NCBI GenBank assembly: GCA_001898185.1
Contig: MKTI01000009.1
Coordinates: 310,001-374,000, forward strand
Direction: 5' to 3'
Length of the DNA stretch: 64,000 bases
Source: Cellulomonas sp. 73-145
GTDB lineage: Bacteria; Actinomycetota; Actinomycetes; Actinomycetales; Cellulomonadaceae
Under the pieces are notes generated by a model. That model ran no database searches. It saw nothing but the letters and a program-made list of their open reading frames with translations, and was not told the DNA's origin. Numbering within the stretch: position 1 is the stretch's first letter; each line of letters starts with the position of its first letter. Made by a program: the position numbers and the translations under genes. Positions 48,763 through 57,112 of the stretch are shown one piece after another.

Positions 48763-49962
48763 ATGCCCCCGGTCCTCGACGACGCCGACGCACGCCCGGC
48801 CGCCCCGACGGTCGGTGCGGCGCTGCCCCCGTTGCACATCGGTCCGATCGTCGTGGACACCCCCGTAGTGCTCGCGCCGATGGCCGGCGTGACCAACGCG
48901 GCCTTCCGGCGGCTGTGCCGCGAGTCGGGCGCCGGCCTGTACGTCGCCGAGATGGTCACCAGCCGGGCCCTCGTGGAGCGCAGCCCGGAGTCGTTCCGGA
49001 TCATCGACTTCGCACCGGACGAGCGCCCGCGCTCCGTCCAGGTGTACGGGGTCGACCCGACGACGGTCGGCGCCGCGGTGCGGATGCTGGTCGAGGAGGA
49101 CCGCGCCGACCACGTCGACCTGAACTTCGGCTGCCCCGTGCCGAAGGTCACCCGACGGGGCGGGGGAGCGGTGCTGCCCTGGAAGCGAGACCTGTTCTCG
49201 TCGATCGTGCAGGCGGCCGTGGCGGCCGCCGCGCCGGCCGGGGTGCCGGTGACGGTGAAGATGCGCAAGGGCGTGGATGACGACCACCTGACGTACCTCG
49301 AGGCGGGGCTGCGTGCTCAGGACGCCGGCGTGGCGGCGGTCGCACTGCACGGGCGCACGGCGGCGGACTACTACTCCGGCACGGCGGACTGGGACGCCAT
49401 CGCGGCGCTCAAGGCGGCCGTGACGGACATCCCGGTGCTGGGCAACGGCGACATCTGGTCGGCGGAGGACGCGCTGGAGATGGTGGCGCGCACCGGGGTC
49501 GACGGTGTGGTCGTCGGCCGTGGGTGCCAGGGACGGCCGTGGCTGTTCGCCGACCTCGCGGCGGCGTTCTCCGGTTCTGACGTGCGGGTGCGCCCGGGAC
49601 TCGGCGAGGTCGCGGCCGTGGTGCGGCGGCATGCCGAGCTGATGGTCGACACCTTCGGTGACGAGTCCAAGGCGCTGCGCGAGATGCGCAAGCACATGGC
49701 CTGGTACTTCAAGGGCTACGTGGTGGGCGGTGAGCTGCGGGCCCGGCTGGCCATGGTGTCGACGACGGCGGAGCTGGACGACCTGCTCGCGCTGCTGGAC
49801 CACGACCAGCCCTATCCCGGTGCTGCCGCCGAAGGGCAGCGGGGCCGTGCCGGGTCGCCGAAGCGGCCCCACGTGCCGGACGGGTGGCTCGACTCGCGGG
49901 AGCTGTCGGAGGACTTCCGGCGGACGCTGCGCGAGGCCGAGCTGTCGGTGTCCGGCGGCTGA
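48763..49962 (+). CDS. dusB: tRNA-dihydrouridine synthase
   Basis: FMN-dependent enzyme that reduces uridine in tRNA. The 399-residue product has LAPMAGVTNAAFRRLCRESGAGLYVAEMVTSRAL, the catalytic Cys in LNFGCPVPKVTRRGGGAVLPW, VTVKMRKG, LHGRTAADYYSGTADWDAIAALK and VLGNGDIWSAEDALEM. A C-terminal helical tRNA domain follows (ALREMRKHMAWYFKGYVVGG). The ATG at 48763 is used; GACACT lies seven bases upstream, a weaker match to the leaderless pattern. It is a single-copy type common to actinobacteria, usually called DusB. Confidence 0.95.
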   Translation: MPPVLDDADARPAAPTVGAALPPLHIGPIVVDTPVVLAPMAGVTNAAFRRLCRESGAGLYVAEMVTSRALVERSPESFRIIDFAPDERPRSVQVYGVDPTTVGAAVRMLVEEDRADHVDLNFGCPVPKVTRRGGGAVLPWKRDLFSSIVQAAVAAAAPAGVPVTVKMRKGVDDDHLTYLEAGLRAQDAGVAAVALHGRTAADYYSGTADWDAIAALKAAVTDIPVLGNGDIWSAEDALEMVARTGVDGVVVGRGCQGRPWLFADLAAAFSGSDVRVRPGLGEVAAVVRRHAELMVDTFGDESKALREMRKHMAWYFKGYVVGGELRARLAMVSTTAELDDLLALLDHDQPYPGAAAEGQRGRAGSPKRPHVPDGWLDSRELSEDFRRTLREAELSVSGG

Positions 49963-49966
49963 CGCC

Positions 49967-50017
49967 GCCGCGCATCCGCCACCGCCGCGCATCCGCCACC
50001 GCCTGGCATCAGCCTCC
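49967..50017 (+). repeat. 17-bp tandem repeat after dusB
   Basis: Two perfect copies of GCCGCGCATCCGCCACC (49967-49983, 49984-50000) and a third, clearly diverged copy (50001-50017). It lies between the convergent ends of dusB and the PfkB kinase gene. Confidence 0.85.
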
Positions 50018-50053
50018 GCGCGCGAGAGGCCGCCTGCGGGGTAGCGGCGCGGC

Positions 50054-50947
50054 TCAGTGCCGACGCACCCGCACCGAGGCCGCCAGCGCCGTCGCCTCCG
50101 CCCGCGTGAGGGACCCGGCGCCGAGCCCGGGCTGTGCGACGGCGAGCCCCGCGACGGCGGAGGCGAACGCCAGGCCGTCCGGTGTCGGCAGTCCGTCGAG
50201 GTGCGCCGCCAGGAGCCCCGCGAGGAAGGCGTCACCGGCCCCCTCGGCGTCGACCACCTCGACCGGAACGGCCGGGACCTCCCACCAGCCCTCCGCGTCG
50301 CGGGCCAGCGTGCCGGCGGACCCTGCGGTGCACACGGCCAGACGGGCCCCTGCGACGACCCGGGCGTCGAGGTACGCCGTCGGGTCGTCGAGCCGTGCCG
50401 CGCTGACGAGCAGCACGTCCGCCGCCTCCGCGAACGCCCGTGGGTACGGCGCCGCACCGTCGTCGTCGTGGACGTCGCACCACACGGGCACCCCGCTCGC
50501 CCGCGCGGTCTCGAGCAGCGGACGGGAGTGCTCCGCCAGGTCGAGGACCGCGACCGGTGCCTCGCGCAGCGCCGTGAGCAGGTCGGGCGGCGTGGGTCCC
50601 TGCACCTCAGGCAGCTCGAGGTAGATCGACATCCGGTCGCCGTCGTCGGCGACGAGGTTGAGGTGCTGCTCGGTACGACCGCGGGCCGCGGGACGGGCCA
50701 GCACGCGGAGCCGGGGCCGCTCCAGCGCCGCGCGCACCAGCGTGCCCGGATCGTCGTCACCCAGCACGGTCGAGAGCAGCACGTCGACGCCGAGCGCGGC
50801 CAGCGTCACCGCCTTGCCGGCGGAGGTACCGCCCAGACCGTGCTCGACGGAGCGGGCTGCGAGCGTCTGGGGTCGCGGCTCCGGCAGTGCGTCGAGCCGC
50901 ACCAGGGTGTTCCACGACGCGGGCCCGTTGACGACGACGGCTGGCAC
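50054..50947 (-). CDS. PfkB-family sugar kinase
   Basis: A 297-residue ribokinase/PfkB-family carbohydrate or nucleoside kinase. It has HGLGGTSAGKAVTLAALG (substrate-binding Gly-Gly motif, with SAGKA in place of the usual xxNxA) and VDAEGAGDAFLAGLLAAH, the anion hole and catalytic Asp motif (usually DTTGAGD). The changed D-A-E-G-A-G-D keeps the catalytic Asp. The substrate cannot be called. It is a GTG start with TAGGCT six bases before it. It is divergent from the alpha-amylase gene, a hint at sugar metabolism only. Confidence 0.88.
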   Translation of the reverse strand: MPAVVVNGPASWNTLVRLDALPEPRPQTLAARSVEHGLGGTSAGKAVTLAALGVDVLLSTVLGDDDPGTLVRAALERPRLRVLARPAARGRTEQHLNLVADDGDRMSIYLELPEVQGPTPPDLLTALREAPVAVLDLAEHSRPLLETARASGVPVWCDVHDDDGAAPYPRAFAEAADVLLVSAARLDDPTAYLDARVVAGARLAVCTAGSAGTLARDAEGWWEVPAVPVEVVDAEGAGDAFLAGLLAAHLDGLPTPDGLAFASAVAGLAVAQPGLGAGSLTRAEATALAASVRVRRH

Positions 50948-50953
50948 GGCGGG

Positions 50954-50959
50954 AGCCTA
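50954..50959 (-). promoter_or_regulatory. -10 box of the PfkB kinase gene
   Basis: TAGGCT on the minus strand, six bases before the GTG at 50947, with no ribosome-binding site between. Confidence 0.45.
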
Positions 50960-50977
50960 CGGCCCCCGTTGGCGGGC

Positions 50978-51006
50978 TACACTCGGCGCGCCGAAACTTG
51001 CTGCAA
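50978..51006 (+). promoter_or_regulatory. Alpha-amylase promoter with operator-like palindrome
   Basis: TACACT (50978-50983) is a -10 box, so transcription would start near 50990. Just downstream lies TTGCTGCAA (50998-51006), a perfect odd palindrome. Another TTGC follows at 51011. This position suits repression by a LacI-type protein; the TTGCTG core recurs at the malE promoter (55587-55592). Confidence 0.5.
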
Positions 51007-51034
51007 CTCCTTGCGGCCCGACCTGGTGGTGACG

Positions 51035-52537
51035 ATGACGCACCGCACGACGCCCTTCGCCCGCTCTCGGCGGTTGCTCCGGACCGCGACGCTGGCCGCC
51101 CTCCTCGCGCTGCTGGCCGCCTGCTCGACACCCGGCCGGTCCGCCTCCACGACGGCCGCTCCTGCCGTCCGCGACGTCGGCGTCCAGCTGTTCCAGTGGA
51201 CCTGGCCGGCGATCGGCCGTGAGTGCACCGATCGGCTGGGACCCGCCGGGTACGGCTGGGTGCTGACCTCGCCTCCGCAGGAGCACGTGCTGGGCAGCCA
51301 GTGGTGGACCTCCTACCAGCCGGTCAGCTACCGGCTGGAGAGCAGGCTCGGTACCCGCGAGCAGCTCGCCGCCATGGTCACGGCCTGCCACGCCGCCGGC
51401 GTGAAGGTCTACACGGACGCCGTGGTCAACCACATGACCGGCCAGGACGCCCCGGGCGTCGGCTGGGCCGGCTCGTCGTACTCGCACTACGACTACCCGG
51501 GCCTGTACTCGGACGCCGCAGGCGACTTCCACCACTGCGGGCTCACGCCGGGCGACGACATCGTCAGCTACCAGGACGCGACCCAGGTGCGCACGTGCCA
51601 GCTGTCCAACCTGGCCGACCTCGCGACCGAGAAGCCGCAGGTGCGCCAGAAGATCGCGGCCTACCTCGCCGACCTCGTCTCGCTCGGCGTCGACGGCTTC
51701 CGCATCGACGCGGCCAAGCACATGGCGCCGGAGGACATCGCGGCCTTCACCGCGTCGCTCCCGGCCGGCACGGGCGTGGTCCAGGAGGTGATCCGCGGCA
51801 GCGGCGAACCGATCACGCCCGAGCAGTACCTGGCCAACGGGAAGGTGCTCGAGTTCTCCTGGGGCCGGGACGTCAAGGGCATGCTGGCCGGCTCGATCGG
51901 TCCGGTCCTCGCACTCGGGACCGGCGGCCGGTACGCGCCGAGCGACAAGGCGGTCGTCTTCGTCGACAACCACGACACCGAGCGGAACCGCTCCACCCTC
52001 AGCTACCGCGACGGCGCCACCTACCAGCTGGCCGACGTGCTGATGCTCGCAGGCACCTACGGCACGCCGCTGGTGTACTCCGGGTACGCGTTCGACGACC
52101 GCGACGCCGGTCCGCGCCAGGACGCCCGGGGTGCCGTGCTGGATGCCGCGTGCGGCGCCGCTCCCGGCCCGGGCGCCGCGCTGCAGCCCCGCGACTGGGT
52201 GTGCCAGCACGCGTGGCCGGCCGTGGCCGGCATGGTCGGGTGGCGTGCCGTCGCCGGCTCGGCAGCCGTGGCCGACAGGTGGTCGGAGGGCGACGCGGTC
52301 GCCCTCGGGCGCGGCGGTCTCGGCTTCGTCGTCGTGAACAACGGGGACAGCCCGGTGGCGACGAGCATCCCGACGCACCTGCCGGCCGGCACCTACTGCG
52401 ACGTGCTGGCGGGTGGTGCGCCGGTGAGCGGAGGCCGGTGCACCGGGTCGTCGGCGACCGTCAAGGGCGGCGAGATCGCCGTCCAGGTGGCGCCCCACTC
52501 GGCGCAGGCGTGGGACGTGTCCGCGCGGCGAGGTTGA
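51035..52537 (+). CDS. Alpha-amylase (GH13), predicted lipoprotein
   Basis: A 500-residue secreted alpha-amylase cutting internal alpha-1,4 bonds of starch. The N-terminus has Arg-rich residues, a hydrophobic stretch and a lipobox ending LLAAC (LALLAAC, Cys at about 29), so it is probably lipid-anchored on the outer face. The barrel has GVQLFQWTWPAIGRECTDRLGPAGYGWV, DAVVNHM, GFRIDAAKHM (nucleophile D225), VVQEVIRG (acid/base E251) and FVDNHDTERN (D314). The C-terminal beta domain ends VAPHSAQAWDV. No starch-binding module is present. ATG 51035 is used; GTG codons just before it in the same frame are possible starts. Confidence 0.93.
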   Translation: MTHRTTPFARSRRLLRTATLAALLALLAACSTPGRSASTTAAPAVRDVGVQLFQWTWPAIGRECTDRLGPAGYGWVLTSPPQEHVLGSQWWTSYQPVSYRLESRLGTREQLAAMVTACHAAGVKVYTDAVVNHMTGQDAPGVGWAGSSYSHYDYPGLYSDAAGDFHHCGLTPGDDIVSYQDATQVRTCQLSNLADLATEKPQVRQKIAAYLADLVSLGVDGFRIDAAKHMAPEDIAAFTASLPAGTGVVQEVIRGSGEPITPEQYLANGKVLEFSWGRDVKGMLAGSIGPVLALGTGGRYAPSDKAVVFVDNHDTERNRSTLSYRDGATYQLADVLMLAGTYGTPLVYSGYAFDDRDAGPRQDARGAVLDAACGAAPGPGAALQPRDWVCQHAWPAVAGMVGWRAVAGSAAVADRWSEGDAVALGRGGLGFVVVNNGDSPVATSIPTHLPAGTYCDVLAGGAPVSGGRCTGSSATVKGGEIAVQVAPHSAQAWDVSARRG

Positions 52538-52564
52538 TGCGGTCGCGCCCGCAGCGAGACGGTC

Positions 52565-52581
52565 GCCGCGCCGAGCGCGGC
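52565..52581. terminator. Hairpin between the alpha-amylase and alpha-glucosidase genes
   Basis: Seven-bp stem GCCGCGC/GCGCGGC with a three-base loop, in the 46-base gap between two convergent genes. Confidence 0.6.
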
Positions 52582-52583
52582 CG

Positions 52584-54290
52584 TCAGCGCAGCTCGACCC
52601 AGACCGTCGTGGCGGCCGGCACGGTGCGCTCGGCCCCCGCGGCCAGCGGCGCGGAGGACAGCAGCACGTGTCCGTCGTCCGGCAGCTGCACCGAGCCCTC
52701 CCCGAGGTTGGCCACCACCAGGACGTCCCGGTCGACGAATGCGAGCACCGTCGGGTCGGTCGACACCTCCGGCGCCCAGCTGAGGTCGCCCGAGCCCAAC
52801 GCGTGGTCCCGCCGCAGCCGCAGGGCCGCCCGGTAGAGCTCGAGGGTGGAGCCCGCCTGGTCACGCTGGACGTCCACCGCGAGGCGCGCCCACTCGTCCG
52901 GCTGGGGGAGCCAGGTCGCCCCGGTCGGTGAGAAGCCGTACGCGGGTGCGTCCGCGCGCCACGGGAGCGGGACCCGGCAGCCGTCGCGACCCAGCTCGGT
53001 GCCGCCGGTCCGGAAGAAGGCCGGGTCCGTCCGGACGGACGGGTCGAGGGAGGTGTGGTCCGGCAGCCCCAGCTCCTCGCCCTGGTACAGGTACGCGGAG
53101 CCGGGCAGCGCCAGCACCAGGAGCGTCGCGGCGCGCGCACGCCGCAGCCCGAGCTCGGCGTCCGGCTGGACGTCGTCCGGCCCGATGCCGTTGGGCCGGC
53201 TGGTCGGGTCGGGAAGGCCCAGCCGGGACGCGTGCCGGACGACGTCGTGGTTGGACAGCACCCAGGTGGTGGGAGCGCCGACGGCGTCGTTGGCGGCGAA
53301 GGACGAGTCGATCACCCGCCGCAGCCGCGCTGCGTCCCAGCCCGTGACCAGCACGTCGAAGTTGAACGCCTGGTGCAGCTCGTCGGGCCGCACGTACCGG
53401 GCCAGTCGGGGGAGCGGGTCCACCCACGCCTCGGCGACCATCACGCGCTCGCCGGGGTACTCGTCCAGCACCCGGCGCCACGCACGGAAGATCTCGTGCA
53501 CACCCTCCTGGTCGAACATCGGGTTGGTGCCGCCGGGGACGGTGCCCTGCTCGTCGCCCTCGATCATCGCGACGTGCCCCGACCAGTCCGGCAGCCCCTC
53601 CGCCTTGACCATGCCGTGCGCGACGTCGACCCGGAAACCGTCGACCCCGCGGTCCAGCCAGAACCGCAGCACGTCCTCGAACTCGGCGCGGACCTCCGCG
53701 TTCTCCCAGTTCAGGTCCGGCTGACCGGCGTCGAAGAGGTGCAGGTACCACTGGCCGGGGGTGCCGTCCGCCTCGGTCACCCGCGTCCACGCACGTCCGC
53801 CGAAGACGGACTCCCAGTTGTTCGGCGGCAGCTCGCCGTGCTCGCCACGGCCGTCCCGGAACAGGTAGTGGGCCCGCTCCGGGGAGCCCGGTGCCGCCGC
53901 ACGGGCGGCCCTGAACCACGCGTGCTCGTCCGAGGTGTGGTTGGGCACCAGGTCGACGATCACCCGCAGCCCGAGCCGGTGCGCCCGTTCGAGCAGCGCG
54001 TCGGCGTCGGCCAGCGTGCCGAACAGCGGGTCGACGTCCCGGTAGTCGGCGACGTCGTAACCCGCGTCCACCTGGGGCGAGCGGTAGAAGGGCGACAGCC
54101 ACAGGGCGTCGACGCCCAGCTCGACCAGGTGGTCCAGGTGGGCCGTGATGCCGGGCAGGTCGCCGATGCCGTCACCGTCCGAGTCGGCGAACGAGCGCGG
54201 GTACACCTGGTAGATCACGGCGGAACGCCACCACTGCGCGTCCGCCGGGGCGGTGTGCACGCGGACGCGGTCGGGAGCGGTGCTGGTCAT
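52584..54290 (-). CDS. GH13 alpha-glucosidase (oligo-1,6/1,4-glucosidase type)
   Basis: A 568-residue intracellular GH13 enzyme without signal peptide. It has WWRSAVIYQVYPRSFADSDGDGIGDLPGITAHLDHLVELGVDALWLSPFY, DLVPNHTSDEHAWF, GFRVDVAHGM (nucleophile Asp), VMVAEAWVD (acid/base Glu) and VLSNHDVVRHASR (third Asp). The calcium-site DSDGDGIGDL motif and the VDVAHGM form match bacterial alpha-glucosidases. It would release glucose from imported maltodextrins. It lies downstream of the LacI-type gene on the same strand, 116 bases apart. Confidence 0.95.
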   Translation of the reverse strand: MTSTAPDRVRVHTAPADAQWWRSAVIYQVYPRSFADSDGDGIGDLPGITAHLDHLVELGVDALWLSPFYRSPQVDAGYDVADYRDVDPLFGTLADADALLERAHRLGLRVIVDLVPNHTSDEHAWFRAARAAAPGSPERAHYLFRDGRGEHGELPPNNWESVFGGRAWTRVTEADGTPGQWYLHLFDAGQPDLNWENAEVRAEFEDVLRFWLDRGVDGFRVDVAHGMVKAEGLPDWSGHVAMIEGDEQGTVPGGTNPMFDQEGVHEIFRAWRRVLDEYPGERVMVAEAWVDPLPRLARYVRPDELHQAFNFDVLVTGWDAARLRRVIDSSFAANDAVGAPTTWVLSNHDVVRHASRLGLPDPTSRPNGIGPDDVQPDAELGLRRARAATLLVLALPGSAYLYQGEELGLPDHTSLDPSVRTDPAFFRTGGTELGRDGCRVPLPWRADAPAYGFSPTGATWLPQPDEWARLAVDVQRDQAGSTLELYRAALRLRRDHALGSGDLSWAPEVSTDPTVLAFVDRDVLVVANLGEGSVQLPDDGHVLLSSAPLAAGAERTVPAATTVWVELR

Positions 54291-54333
54291 GGAGGCCTCT
54301 CGGACGGTGCGGCGGGGCGCCGCGCGGGCGCGT

Positions 54334-54361
54334 CAGGACGCGACGGGGCAGGACGCGACGG
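54334..54361. repeat. 13-bp direct repeat before the alpha-glucosidase gene
   Basis: CAGGACGCGACGG occurs at 54334-54346 and 54349-54361, two bases apart, in the gap between the regulator gene and the alpha-glucosidase gene. It may be a binding site or chance. Confidence 0.6.
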
Positions 54362-54406
54362 CTCGGGCGGTGAGGTGCCGGCGGCACCGGACGGCCGGAG
54401 CCGTCG

Positions 54407-55471
54407 TCAGACTGCGGCGGCCCCGGGTCCGGGGAGCACCAGGGCACCGGCGGGCGCGGCGCCGGTGGAACCGCGCACGACCAGCTCCGGCTGGAACAAC
54501 AGCTCCGCCCGGGAGACCGGGGTGGAGCGGATCTCCGCGACCAGCGCCGCGACGGCGGCGTGCCCCATCGCCGCCACCGGCTGCCGGATCGTGGTCAAGG
54601 GCGGGTCGGTGAAGGCGATCAGCGGCGAGTCGTCGAAGCCGACCACGGAGAGGTCGTCCGGCACCCGGAACCCGCGCGAGCGTGCGGCACGGACGGCGCC
54701 GAGGGCCATCAGGTCCGACCCGCAGATCACCGCGGTGTGCCCGGACTCGATCAGCTCGAGGGCGGCGGACTGACCACCCTCGACCGTGAAGAGGGTCGAG
54801 ACGATGTGCTGCTCGGGCTCGGCGACGCCCTGCCGTCGGAGCAGCTCGGAGAACGCGTCGATCTTGCGGCGCACCGGCACGAACCGCGTCGGCCCGACGG
54901 CCAGCCCGATCGACCGGTGGCCGAGCGAGGTCAGGTGCCGGACAGCCTGCTCCATCGCGGCCGCGTCATCCGTCGACACCGTCGGCGCGTCGACCCCCTC
55001 GGCGTACCCGTTGACCAGCACGAGCGGGATGCCGCGGCTGCGCAGCCGCTGGTAGCGCTCGGTGCTGGCGGACGTGTCGGCGTGCAGGCCGGACACGAAG
55101 ACGATGCCGTCCACCCCGTGCTCGAGCAGCATCTCGACGTACTGGTCCTCGGTGGTGCCGCCCGGCGACTGCGTGCACAGCAGCGGCGTGTACCCGCGGT
55201 CGGACAGCATCGTCTCGATCACCTGCGCGAACGCCGGGAACACGGGGTTGCTCAGCTCGGGCACCACCAGCCCGACGAGGCCGGCAGGCCGCGAGTGCAG
55301 CCTGTCGGGCCGTTCGTAGCCGAGCACGTCGAGGGCCGCGAGCACCGCCTGGCGGGTGTGGGAGGACACCCCGTGCTTGCCGTTGAGCACGCGCGACACC
55401 GTGGCGGTGCTGACACCTGCCTGTTCGGCGATGTCAGTCAGCCGGGTGCGTGCCGGCGGCAGCAGAGACAC
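54407..55471 (-). CDS. malR: LacI-family regulator of the maltodextrin locus
   Basis: A 354-residue LacI/GalR-type repressor. The N-terminal helix-turn-helix and hinge read TRLTDIAEQAGVSTATVSRVLNGKHGVSSHTRQAVLAALDVLGYERP. The rest is the periplasmic-binding-protein-like effector domain (VGLVVPELSNPVFPAFAQVIE, IPLVLVNGYAEGVDAPTVSTDD, VVGFDDSPLIAFTDPPLTTIRQP). The GTG at 55471 has GAGGAGGT at ideal spacing, so the start 29 codons earlier is not used. The effector is probably maltose or a maltodextrin, judged from the flanking genes. Divergent from malE, it faces operator-like palindromes in the 218-base gap. Confidence 0.9.
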   Translation of the reverse strand: MSLLPPARTRLTDIAEQAGVSTATVSRVLNGKHGVSSHTRQAVLAALDVLGYERPDRLHSRPAGLVGLVVPELSNPVFPAFAQVIETMLSDRGYTPLLCTQSPGGTTEDQYVEMLLEHGVDGIVFVSGLHADTSASTERYQRLRSRGIPLVLVNGYAEGVDAPTVSTDDAAAMEQAVRHLTSLGHRSIGLAVGPTRFVPVRRKIDAFSELLRRQGVAEPEQHIVSTLFTVEGGQSAALELIESGHTAVICGSDLMALGAVRAARSRGFRVPDDLSVVGFDDSPLIAFTDPPLTTIRQPVAAMGHAAVAALVAEIRSTPVSRAELLFQPELVVRGSTGAAPAGALVLPGPGAAAV

Positions 55472-55554
55472 GGGACCTCCTCGTCCATCACGGGTGCGAC
55501 GGTCAATCATGCCCGGCGCGTCGTCGGCGTGTCTCCGTCCGACGTCCCAGCCCT

Positions 55555-55583
55555 GCAAACCGTTGCCTGAAAGTTACCGTAAC
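55555..55583. promoter_or_regulatory. Operator-like palindromes between malR and malE
   Basis: GCAAACCGTTGC (55555-55566) has GCAA/TTGC arms as in many LacI-family sites. GTTACCGTAAC (55573-55583) is a perfect odd palindrome. They lie just before the malE -35. Confidence 0.55.
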
Positions 55584-55586
55584 GAG

Positions 55587-55616
55587 TTGCTGATGCGATC
55601 ACAAGCGCGTTACCGT
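55587..55616 (+). promoter_or_regulatory. malE promoter
   Basis: TTGCTG (55587-55592) and TACCGT (55611-55616), 18 bases apart. Transcription would start near 55623, giving a 5' leader of about 67 bases before malE. Confidence 0.5.
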
Positions 55617-55689
55617 CCCAGCCATCAGGCCATCGTCGGCGGGCGTCCCGTCGGCCGACGGCACGACTTCCACCGAGGAGCACACAACG

Positions 55690-56937
55690 ATGCGACGGAG
55701 CATCCCCCTCGCGGCGATCGCCGGAGTGACCCTGGCGCTGGCCGCATGTTCGGGCTCGGGGTCGGGTTCCGGCTCCACCGCGAGCGCCACCGCGAGCGCG
55801 AAGCCGACGCTCAGCGGCACCCTGACCATGTGGGTCGACGAGACCCGCATCGACTCCATGAAGCCGATCGTCGACGAGTTCCAGCAGCAGACCGGCGTGA
55901 AGGTCGACCTGGTGCAGAAGGTGTCGGGCGACATCCGCACCGACTTCGTCTCCCAGGTCCCCACCGGGCAGGGCCCCGACGTGATCATCGGCGCCCACGA
56001 CTGGACCGGTGAGTTCGTCAACAACGGCGTCGTCGCCACCGTCCAGCTCGGCGACAAGGCGAAGGACTTCAGCAAGTCCGCCGTCTCCGCGTTCGCCTAC
56101 AACGGCCAGCAGTACGGCGTGCCGTACGCCATCGAGAACATCGCGCTGGTGCGCAACAACAAGCTCCTCAAGGACACGACCGCCAAGACCTTCGACGACC
56201 TGGTCACCCAGGCCAAGACGGCCAACACCCCGTTCTCCGTGCTGATCCAGCAGGGCGACAAGGGCGACGCGTACCACCTGTACCCGCTGCAGACCTCCTT
56301 CGGCGCCCCGGTGTTCAAGCAGAAGGACGACGGCTCGTACACCAACGAGATCGGCATGAGCGGCGACGCGGGCACCAAGTTCGCGGCCTACCTGCAGAAG
56401 CTGGGCAAGGAGAAGGTCCTCGACGCCTCGATCGACGGCGACAAGGCCAAGCAGGCGTTCCTCGACGGCAAGGCGCCGTACATCGTCACCGGTCCGTGGA
56501 ACACCACCGCGTTCACCAAGGCGGGCATGGACATCTCCGTGCTGCCGGTGCCGAGCGCCGGTGGCCAGGAGGCCAAGCCGTTCGTCGGCGTCCAGGGCGC
56601 GTTCATCTCGGCGAAGAGCAAGAACCCGCTGCTCGCGCAGGAGTTCGTGGTCAACTTCCTCACCACCGAGAAGGTGCAGACCGAGCTGTACAAGAGCGGT
56701 GGCCGCCTGCCGGCCCTCACCGCCGCGGCCAGCAAGGTGGACGACAAGGTGCTCGCCGGCTTCAACGCCGCCGGGTCCACCGGGGCGCCCATGCCGTCCA
56801 TCCCCGAGATGGGCTCCGTGTGGTCCTTCTGGGGCACCACCGAGGTGCAGCTGATCAACGGCCAGGCGGCCGACCCGGCCGGCGCCTGGACCACCATGAT
56901 CACCAACATCCAGAACGCCATCGCCACCAAGAAGTGA
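55690..56937 (+). CDS. malE: Maltose/maltodextrin-binding lipoprotein
   Basis: A 415-residue solute-binding lipoprotein. It has the signal peptide MRRSIPLAAIAGVTLALAACSG with a lipobox Cys at about 20, then a Ser/Gly/Ala linker. The sugar-binding lobes include GTLTMWVDETRIDSMKPIVDEFQQQTGVKVDLVQ, GPDVIIGAHDWTGEFVNNG and YGVPYAIENIALVRNN. The signatures match MalE/CycB-type maltodextrin-binding proteins. It starts the malEFG operon. A large hairpin follows the stop, which would leave more malE than malF mRNA. Confidence 0.95.
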   Translation: MRRSIPLAAIAGVTLALAACSGSGSGSGSTASATASAKPTLSGTLTMWVDETRIDSMKPIVDEFQQQTGVKVDLVQKVSGDIRTDFVSQVPTGQGPDVIIGAHDWTGEFVNNGVVATVQLGDKAKDFSKSAVSAFAYNGQQYGVPYAIENIALVRNNKLLKDTTAKTFDDLVTQAKTANTPFSVLIQQGDKGDAYHLYPLQTSFGAPVFKQKDDGSYTNEIGMSGDAGTKFAAYLQKLGKEKVLDASIDGDKAKQAFLDGKAPYIVTGPWNTTAFTKAGMDISVLPVPSAGGQEAKPFVGVQGAFISAKSKNPLLAQEFVVNFLTTEKVQTELYKSGGRLPALTAAASKVDDKVLAGFNAAGSTGAPMPSIPEMGSVWSFWGTTEVQLINGQAADPAGAWTTMITNIQNAIATKK

Positions 56938-56977
56938 CGCCCGTGACCGGTCGCTGACCGGTCAGGGAGAGGCGGCC

Positions 56978-57011
56978 GCGGTCCCGCCGGGGATTCACCC
57001 GGCGGGACCGC
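56978..57011 (+). terminator. Strong hairpin between malE and malF
   Basis: Perfect 14-bp stem (56978-56991 with 56998-57011), GC-rich, with the six-base loop GATTCA. It starts 41 bases after malE and lies 101 bases before malF. It is a partial terminator or an RNA-stability element, as expected where the binding protein is made in excess. Confidence 0.8.
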
Positions 57012-57112
57012 CCCGCCGCCGGGCGGCCGCCAGGCGCCGCCGTCCGGACAGGACCACCATGAGCCGCAGACGACGACGTCACCCGGCCGTCCCGGCCGCC
57101 TCGAGGAGCACC

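Noticed and set aside
54334..54361. The 13-bp direct repeat as an insertion-sequence target duplication.
   Set aside because: The copies are only two bases apart, so no element lies between them.
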